A stretch of DNA of 64,000 nt from Bauldia litoralis (GTDB taxonomy: Bacteria; Pseudomonadota; Alphaproteobacteria; Rhizobiales; Kaistiaceae). Every line of letters begins with the position of its first letter. Position 1 is the first letter of the stretch. Both the position numbers and the translations under genes were made by a program. The notes beneath the pieces are model-generated. The model saw only the letters and a list, made by a program, of their open reading frames with translations. It had not been told where the DNA came from and searched no databases. Shown piece after piece: positions 57,559-64,000 of the stretch. The stretch covers positions 62,001-126,000 of the forward strand of contig NZ_FMXQ01000001.1 in the NCBI RefSeq assembly GCF_900104485.1. Direction: 5' to 3'.

Positions 57559-58164
57559 CTACTGGTGGACGTAGAGCACCTGACGCGACGAGTTATCGAC
57601 CACGACATTCTGGCCGTTGACCCGCGCGAAGGTGTATTTCGACTGCGGGATCGCGTAGAGCGGCACCTTCTCCGGCAGCACCGCGCCGACGACCACTTCG
57701 CCGGTGACATGCACGGTATCGACCGTCTGCTCGCTGACATAGGCGGTCACGGCGGTCGGCGGGCTGATCGCCTCGACATAGGCGTTGACCGGCTCGACCG
57801 TGCCGACAAAGGTCGGAACCACCGCGTCAACGGCCGTGAAGGTGACGACCGGGATGCCGAAATCGTTCTTGGCGAGCGGCAGCGTCTTGACGCCATCGGT
57901 CTCGTCGACATCGATATAGGCCGCTGCGGCCCAGCCCTCGGTCCCGCCCCACTGCACGACGCACCAGGTGACATCCTCCAGGCAGCCGGTGACGTTCAGC
58001 GGATCCTTGTGGTTGGTCGTCGCAATGATCGGGTAGTGGGTCGACGGACCGCTGCGCAGGTTGAGATTGGCATTCGAGAAGGCCGCGAAGGCAAATGCCG
58101 CCTGGCTGCCGGCAAGCGTCGCCGCAACCGCGGTTGCGACCGCGAGAGTTCGTGCGTATTTCAT
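57559..58164 (-). CDS. Exported SH3/DUF1236-type protein
   Basis: A 201-residue exported protein with signal peptide (MKYARTLAVATAVAATLAGS ... FAF). An SH3b-like domain (LNLRSGPSTHYPIIATT ... WAAAAYIDVDE) is followed by a DUF1236-type C-terminus (VYAIPQ-like VPLYAIPQSKYTFARVNGQ N and RQVLYVHQ). SH3b domains often bind peptidoglycan. AAGGGG lies upstream of ATG 58162-58164. Confidence 0.8.
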   Translation of the reverse strand: MKYARTLAVATAVAATLAGSQAAFAFAAFSNANLNLRSGPSTHYPIIATTNHKDPLNVTGCLEDVTWCVVQWGGTEGWAAAAYIDVDETDGVKTLPLAKNDFGIPVVTFTAVDAVVPTFVGTVEPVNAYVEAISPPTAVTAYVSEQTVDTVHVTGEVVVGAVLPEKVPLYAIPQSKYTFARVNGQNVVVDNSSRQVLYVHQ

Positions 58165-58363
58165 GTCAGCCCCTTCCATGTTGTTGTTCGAACGCTGGTA
58201 ATCTCGCCATCCCGCATCGACATGACGCCAGCGCCATCGCACGCGACCGATACTAGACATTCGCTACCCGCTGGTCACCAGAGATGAACCAACTGACCGC
58301 TTGGTAAACAAATTCGACGTAGCGGCCATGACCGCGCCCCTTGAGTCACAGTAGGCGTTCCGA

Positions 58364-59071
58364 ATGACCACCCGCGCAAGATCATTGACCACCATCGGCT
58401 TCGACGCCGACGACACGCTCTGGCAGAACGAAACCTTCTTCCGCATGACCGAGGAACGGTTTCACGCGCTGGTCAGCGACTACGCAGAAGGCGAGGATCT
58501 GTCGGCCCGTTTGCTGGAGGCCGAGAAGCGGAACCTCGCCGCCTACGGCTTTGGCATCAAGGGCTTCACCCTGTCGATGATCGAGACCGCGGTCGAGGTG
58601 ACCAATGGCGAGGTACCCGCGTCGGTCATCGGCGAAATCCTCGCCGCCGGCCGGGAGATGCTGAGCCACCCGGTCGAGACGCTGCCTCGTGCGCGCGAGA
58701 CGCTGGAGGAACTGACCGGCGACTATCGCATCGTCCTGATCACCAAGGGCGATCTCTTCGACCAGGAGCGCAAGCTTGCCCAATCGGGGCTTGGCGAGCT
58801 CTTCGACGCAATCGAGATCGTCAGCAGCAAGACCGTCGAGACCTACACGCGGATTTTCGCCCAGCACGGCGACGGCCCCGAGCGCGGCATGATGGTCGGC
58901 AACTCGCTGCGGTCCGACATCCTGCCGGCGATCGAGGCCGGAGGCTGGGGCGTCTACGTCCCGCACGACCTGACCTGGGCACTGGAGCATGCCGAGCCGC
59001 CGAACGGGTCGCCGCGCTTCCGCGAATTGGCCGACCTCGGCGGCCTGCCCGAACTGGTCCGCGCCCTCTGA
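58364..59071 (+). CDS. HAD-family hydrolase
   Basis: A 235-residue phosphatase-fold enzyme. Motif I is GFDADDTLWQNE with nucleophile Asp14, motif II VLITKGD (Thr near 127), and motif III/IV near VGNSLRSDILPAIEAG. A cap domain lies between motifs I and II. Substrate unknown; the DADDTL form is common in sugar-phosphate or nucleotidase-like members. Confidence 0.92.
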   Translation: MTTRARSLTTIGFDADDTLWQNETFFRMTEERFHALVSDYAEGEDLSARLLEAEKRNLAAYGFGIKGFTLSMIETAVEVTNGEVPASVIGEILAAGREMLSHPVETLPRARETLEELTGDYRIVLITKGDLFDQERKLAQSGLGELFDAIEIVSSKTVETYTRIFAQHGDGPERGMMVGNSLRSDILPAIEAGGWGVYVPHDLTWALEHAEPPNGSPRFRELADLGGLPELVRAL

Positions 59072-59137
59072 CGGCTTGACGGCCCGTCCGGCGGCCATAC
59101 GTGATTGGGCGAGCCCCTCTGGAGGGAGTCGCCTGAC

Positions 59138-59737
59138 ATGCCGAGATTCGTCCGATCCTCCTGGCGGCGCCTGCCGCATATCGCGGCCGTCGTCGCAGCT
59201 ATGGCCGCGGGCACCCTGTCGCCCACAACCGCGGCGGAGACCACGCCGTTGCGCGGCGACGCCGCCGAACACATTGCCGAGGGCGACCGCTTGTTCGCCT
59301 TCCTCTCCAGGGCGCGCACCGAGGCCGAGGCCCGTGCCATGGAGGACGAGATCTGGCGGCACTGGATGCGCGCGCCGGACAGCGCCGCCGCCGAACTGAT
59401 GGCCAAGGCCATGGAGCGCCGCACCAGTTATGATTTCGCGGGAGCCGTCGCGATTCTCGACGACCTTGTGGTCCTTGCCCCCGAGTGGGCAGAGGGCTGG
59501 AACCAGCGGGCGACCATCCGCTTCATGCAGGGCGATTTCCCGGGTTCCCTCTCCGACATCGAGGAAACACTCCAGCGCGAACCCCGCCATTTCGGCGCCA
59601 TGGCCGGCATGGCGCTCATCCTCACGCAGCAGGGCCGCGTTCGGCAGGCGCAGGCCATCCTGCGCGAAGCAGTGGAGATCAACCCGTTCCTTCGCGAGAG
59701 GGCGATGATCGTTCCCGTTCCTGGCCAGGACATATAG
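59138..59737 (+). CDS. Exported TPR-like protein
   Basis: A 199-residue protein with signal peptide (MPRFVRSSWRRLPHIAAVVA) and a helical repeat region resembling TPRs (AVAILDDLVVLAPEWAEGWN, TIRFMQGDFPGSLSDIEETL, GMALILTQQGRVRQAQAILR). GGAGGG precedes ATG 59138. Function unknown. Confidence 0.8.
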   Translation: MPRFVRSSWRRLPHIAAVVAAMAAGTLSPTTAAETTPLRGDAAEHIAEGDRLFAFLSRARTEAEARAMEDEIWRHWMRAPDSAAAELMAKAMERRTSYDFAGAVAILDDLVVLAPEWAEGWNQRATIRFMQGDFPGSLSDIEETLQREPRHFGAMAGMALILTQQGRVRQAQAILREAVEINPFLRERAMIVPVPGQDI

Positions 59738-59816
59738 AGGGCCGAGCCGGGTTGAGCCGCGCGCGGCAGGCGTGCGACAGTCCGGTGCATCACGAGCGAA
59801 AGGCAGCCGACACCGC

Positions 59817-60077
59817 ATGGCAATCATCAGCCGCTGGTTCATCTCCGCCGCGACACGACTGGCAAGCGATCCGCGCGTCCGGACCAAGGCAGCCGAGGTC
59901 TTCGAGAAGGAAGTGAAGCCGCGCGCCGCCGAGACGTGGCGGAAGACGAAACCGAAGCTCAAGGCGACGCGGGACGAACTGACCCAGATGGCCCGCGAGT
60001 CCGACGCGGTGAAGAACCCCGGCGCCTTCGCAGCAAGAGTCAAGAAGCGCTACATCGACCGCGACGACAAGACCTGA
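59817..60077 (+). CDS. Small basic conserved hypothetical protein
   Basis: An 86-residue, Lys/Arg-rich helical protein (AEVFEKEVKPRAAETWRKTK, DAVKNPGAFAARVKKRYIDR). No membrane helix or signal peptide. ATG 59817 is used. Family not recognised. Five bases separate its stop from the convergent small gene. Confidence 0.65.
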   Translation: MAIISRWFISAATRLASDPRVRTKAAEVFEKEVKPRAAETWRKTKPKLKATRDELTQMARESDAVKNPGAFAARVKKRYIDRDDKT

Positions 60078-60082
60078 CCAAT

Positions 60083-60403
60083 TCAGATTGACGAGCCGTC
60101 GATCTCGCCCGGATCCGGCGGCGGCAAGTCGCTCTTGGCAATCGGCGGCATGCGTGACCGCGACAGGGCGCTGGGCAGCGGCATCCACGACGCAAGCTCA
60201 GCCTCCGCGTAAATGACCGGCGCGTCGGCGTCCGAGTCGGTCGCCAGCCACGCCGGCTCGGCCTGGTCCCGCGCCGTCGTCCACCGCACAACGTCGACCT
60301 CGGCCGGTCCCTGCTCGCTGGCCCGGACGGTCACCAGAATCCGCGACCCGTCCTGCGGCGCGGTCTTCATCGCCTGCCATTCATTCGGGTCGGGTTTGGT
60401 CAT
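60083..60403 (-). CDS. Small DUF551-like hypothetical protein
   Basis: A 106-residue protein (MTKPDPNEWQAMKTAPQDGS) in which WQAMKTAPQDGSRILV and YAEAELASWMPLP resemble the W..M.TAP.DG...A.W.P.P pattern of DUF551-like phage-associated proteins. The C-terminus is Pro/Ser-rich. Function unknown. Confidence 0.6.
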   Translation of the reverse strand: MTKPDPNEWQAMKTAPQDGSRILVTVRASEQGPAEVDVVRWTTARDQAEPAWLATDSDADAPVIYAEAELASWMPLPSALSRSRMPPIAKSDLPPPDPGEIDGSSI

Positions 60404-60523
60404 TCCGGGCCTCGCTGCTGCGATGACCACGAACATGGAACGCCCCGCGACGGACGGCAAGAGCCCCTCCGCTCAACGTCAGCGCTCACCCGCTTTTAGC
60501 CGCTGGAAAGGCCGACCGCGGCG

Positions 60524-61921
<1,398 letters not shown>

Positions 61922-61925
61922 GAGC

Positions 61926-62405
61926 TCACGCTCTCTCTTTCTTCTTGTACATGGCCAGCATCCGCTGGGTGACGAGGAAGCCGCCGAAGATGTTTACCGA
62001 GGCGAAAACCAGCGCGAGGAAACCGAAGGCCTTGGACAACCAGCTGCCGCTCGACACCGCGTCGGCGGCGCTGACCCCGACCGCCAGAAGCGCGCCGACG
62101 ACGATCACCGACGAGATCGCGTTGGTGACCGACATCAGCGGCGTGTGCAGCGCCGGGGTCACCGACCAGACGACGTAGTAACCCACGAAGATCGCCAGCA
62201 CGAAGATCGCCAGCCGGAAGACGAAGGGGTCGATCGCCCCGCCGGTCGCGGCATGGACCGCACCGCCGATCGCCTCGGCGGCCTGGTCGGCATAGCCCTG
62301 GGCCGCGGTTGCCGCCTCGACCGCCGTTTCCGACGCCGACTTTGCGCTGTCTGCCGCCGCCTGCGCCGCCGCAGCCGCCTGTTCGGGGGTCATCGATGCC
62401 ATCAT
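61926..62405 (-). CDS. pntAB: NAD(P) transhydrogenase alpha-2 subunit (membrane part)
   Basis: A 159-residue protein with an Ala-rich N-terminal extension (about residues 1-50) and four membrane helices ([40 protein letters not shown]). It corresponds to the C-terminal part of E. coli PntA; the split is normal in Alphaproteobacteria. It overlaps pntAA by four bases (ATGA). Confidence 0.93.
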   Translation of the reverse strand: MMASMTPEQAAAAAQAAADSAKSASETAVEAATAAQGYADQAAEAIGGAVHAATGGAIDPFVFRLAIFVLAIFVGYYVVWSVTPALHTPLMSVTNAISSVIVVGALLAVGVSAADAVSSGSWLSKAFGFLALVFASVNIFGGFLVTQRMLAMYKKKERA

Positions 62406-63544
62406 TCACCTCCCTTTTCGGCAAAGGCCGGGTGGACGACCTTGCCGTCCCGGGTCAGGTTCGTCGCCTTGATCAGTTCGTCGTCCCAGTCAATCGCCAG
62501 CGCCTTCTTCTCCTTGTCGATCATCGTCTCGACGAAGGCGTAGAGGTTGCGGGCGTAGAGCGCCGATGCGCTGGCCGCGATGCGGCCGGCGACGTTGAGG
62601 TAGCCGACGATCTTGACCCCGTCGACATCGACGACCTCGCCGGGCTTGGCGCCCTCGACATTGCCGCCGCGCTCGACCGCGAGATCGACGAGAACCGATC
62701 CGGGTTTCATCGCCGCGACCATCGCCTTGGAAACCAGCTTCGGCGCCGGGCGGCCGGGGATCAACGCGGTCGTCACCACGACGTCCTGCTTGGCGATATG
62801 CGCGGCGATCAGGTCGGCCTGTTTCGCTTGGTATTCCTTCGACATCTCCTTGGCGTAGCCGCCGGAGGTCTCTGCCTGCCTGAACTCGTCATCCTCGACC
62901 GCGATGAACTTGGCGCCGAGCGACTCGACCTGCTCCTTCGCCGCCGGCCGCACGTCGGTCGCCGTGACCACCGCGCCGAGCCGGCGCGCCGTGGCAATCG
63001 CCTGGAGCCCGGCAACGCCGGCGCCCATCACGAAGACCCGCGCCGCCGGCACCGTGCCGGCCGCCGTCATCATCATCGGGAAGGCGCGACCGAAATTCGA
63101 CGCTGCGTCGATGATCGACTGGTAACCGGCGAGGTTCGCCTGGCTCGACAGCACGTCCATGCTCTGGGCGCGGGTGATGCGCGGCATGAATTCCATGGTG
63201 AAGGCGTCGATACCGCTTTCGGCGAGTGCCTTGACGTCCTCGTCATTGCCGAAGGGATCGAGCGCCCCGACCAGGATGGCGCCCGACACAAGGTTCTTGA
63301 CCTCCGTGGCGCTGGGACGACGCACCTTCAGGACGATATCCGCCGCCTTGAGCATCGGCGGCGCGGTCTTGGCAATCGTCGCGCCCGCCCCCTCGTAATC
63401 CGCATCCGTGATCCGCGATCCGGCCCCGGCACCGGCCTGGACCGTCACCTCCGCGCCGAGAGCGATGAACTTCTTCACCGTTTCCGGAGTCGCGGCGACC
63501 CGTGGTTCGGTCTTGTCGGTTTCCGTCGGCACGGCGATTTTCAT
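62402..63544 (-). CDS. pntAA: NAD(P) transhydrogenase alpha-1 subunit (NAD-binding)
   Basis: Soluble NAD(H)-binding subunit, 380 residues. It has [20 protein letters not shown], a Rossmann motif [20 protein letters not shown] (about residues 171-190), and [20 protein letters not shown] near 265. Together with pntAB and pntB it forms the complete transhydrogenase operon. Confidence 0.96.
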   Translation of the reverse strand: MKIAVPTETDKTEPRVAATPETVKKFIALGAEVTVQAGAGAGSRITDADYEGAGATIAKTAPPMLKAADIVLKVRRPSATEVKNLVSGAILVGALDPFGNDEDVKALAESGIDAFTMEFMPRITRAQSMDVLSSQANLAGYQSIIDAASNFGRAFPMMMTAAGTVPAARVFVMGAGVAGLQAIATARRLGAVVTATDVRPAAKEQVESLGAKFIAVEDDEFRQAETSGGYAKEMSKEYQAKQADLIAAHIAKQDVVVTTALIPGRPAPKLVSKAMVAAMKPGSVLVDLAVERGGNVEGAKPGEVVDVDGVKIVGYLNVAGRIAASASALYARNLYAFVETMIDKEKKALAIDWDDELIKATNLTRDGKVVHPAFAEKGGE

Positions 63545-63653
63545 GGGCGATTCCGGATCCTATCTGGACTGCAGACTGCGTGCATCGACCTGATCGGGCC
63601 CGCCGGCAAACCCGCCCTGACGAAGGGTCGGCTGACCTGCCTGCCCGTCTCGA

Positions 63654-63806
63654 TCAAAGCAAGAAAAAGGCCATCAGGATGAGGACGATGACGACGAAAA
63701 TCGATCCCCACTTCGACAGTTGGACGAAACCTTCATATGTGCGGAGGTGATCGGCATAGTCGGTGCCGGTTGCGGTTCCGATTTCGGCGGCGCCATGCTC
63801 TGCCAT
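63654..63806 (-). CDS. aa3-type cytochrome c oxidase subunit IV
   Basis: A 50-residue membrane protein (MAEHGAAEIGTATGTDYADH) with one C-terminal helix, the small subunit IV of alphaproteobacterial aa3 oxidases. It commonly precedes pntAA in Rhizobiales. AAGGGAGA lies upstream of the ATG at 63804-63806. Confidence 0.9.
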   Translation of the reverse strand: MAEHGAAEIGTATGTDYADHLRTYEGFVQLSKWGSIFVVIVLILMAFFLL

Positions 63807-63842
63807 CGTCGCTATCTCCCTTGCGAGCCCTGAAAGGCGGGC

Positions 63843-63870
63843 TTTATAGCAAAACCGCGGCCAGCGACAA
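63843..63870 (-). promoter_or_regulatory. Promoter of the subunit IV gene
   Basis: On the minus strand TTGTCG (63865-63870), 16-base spacer, and TATAAA (63843-63848), about 36 bases upstream of the start codon. Confidence 0.6.
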
Positions 63871-64000
63871 TCGTGTATGGCGTCGCATCGCGTTTGACCA
63901 AGGGAAAATCCGTCCCTGCAGCAAAATTGTGCAGACCGCGCGCCGCGCACAGGAGTAGCATCCGCCGGCAACTGGATGGCGGAACGACCTCCTAGGAGAT

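Overview
The window reads as an ordinary stretch of chromosome from a GC-rich alphaproteobacterium, most likely of the order Hyphomicrobiales (Rhizobiales). The evidence is gene content and order: a conserved Pro-rich protein next to purA, a serC leader-like RNA before serC-serA, a tol-pal cluster with ruv genes upstream and tilS-ftsH downstream, the tkt-gap-pgk-fba run, rpmE facing an rcdA-type gene, TrcR (DUF1013), DUF1192, DUF4164, DUF1236, two DUF465 genes, a split pntAA-pntAB-pntB transhydrogenase and an aa3-oxidase subunit IV. The genus cannot be fixed from the sequence. No tRNA, rRNA, CRISPR array, prophage or insertion sequence was found.

Layout. 1-6.2 kb: end of a conserved gene, purA, a DMT exporter, then serC-serA (serine synthesis), with palindromic intergenic repeats on both sides of serA. 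6.2-8.8 kb: a run of small exported proteins, including a YHYH-domain protein. 9-14 kb: an Lgt-like membrane protein overlapping a second membrane protein, an Lrp regulator divergent from a tiny gene, an Omp25-like barrel, and an AT-richer secreted orphan protein that looks acquired. 14-24.4 kb, all on the minus strand: ybgC-tolQRAB-pal-cpoB (envelope constriction and outer-membrane integrity), tilS and ftsH. 23.4-27.3 kb: ruvC, ruvA and ruvB (Holliday-junction processing), separated by two opposite-strand genes, a DksA-like protein and an FAD oxidoreductase. 27-35 kb: transporters, YebC, hydrolases, a YmdB-type phosphodiesterase, 5-formyl-THF cyclo-ligase, 6S RNA, zapA and DUF4164.

36-44.7 kb, plus strand: a central-carbon operon (transketolase, GAPDH, PGK, a GNAT enzyme, class I aldolase) running into a ThiE-like protein, a Sel1-repeat protein and an inositol monophosphatase. 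44.8-47 kb: a MotA/ExbB-like plus MotB/OmpA-like pair with no flagellar genes nearby. 47-50.4 kb: rpmE, the rcdA-type gene, DUF1192, a quinone oxidoreductase and trcR, a small cell-cycle neighbourhood with a CtrA-like TTAA-N7-TTAA box. 50.4-54.7 kb: a WYL regulator with a VOC protein behind a perfect palindrome, an SDR enzyme, TauE and MarC membrane proteins, and two divergent DUF465 genes. 54.8-60.4 kb: purE-purK, a TPR lipoprotein, a DUF1236/SH3 protein, a HAD phosphatase and small hypotheticals. 60.5-64 kb: pntAA-pntAB-pntB and the aa3-oxidase subunit IV gene.

Most of the window is core metabolism and envelope biology. The less explained parts are the secreted-protein run at 6.5-8.8 kb, the AT-rich orphan at 12.9-14.0 kb, the MotAB-like pair at 44.8-46.9 kb, and the untranslated and regulatory DNA around rcdA at 47.8-48.1 kb. 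No clearly undescribed multi-gene system was found.
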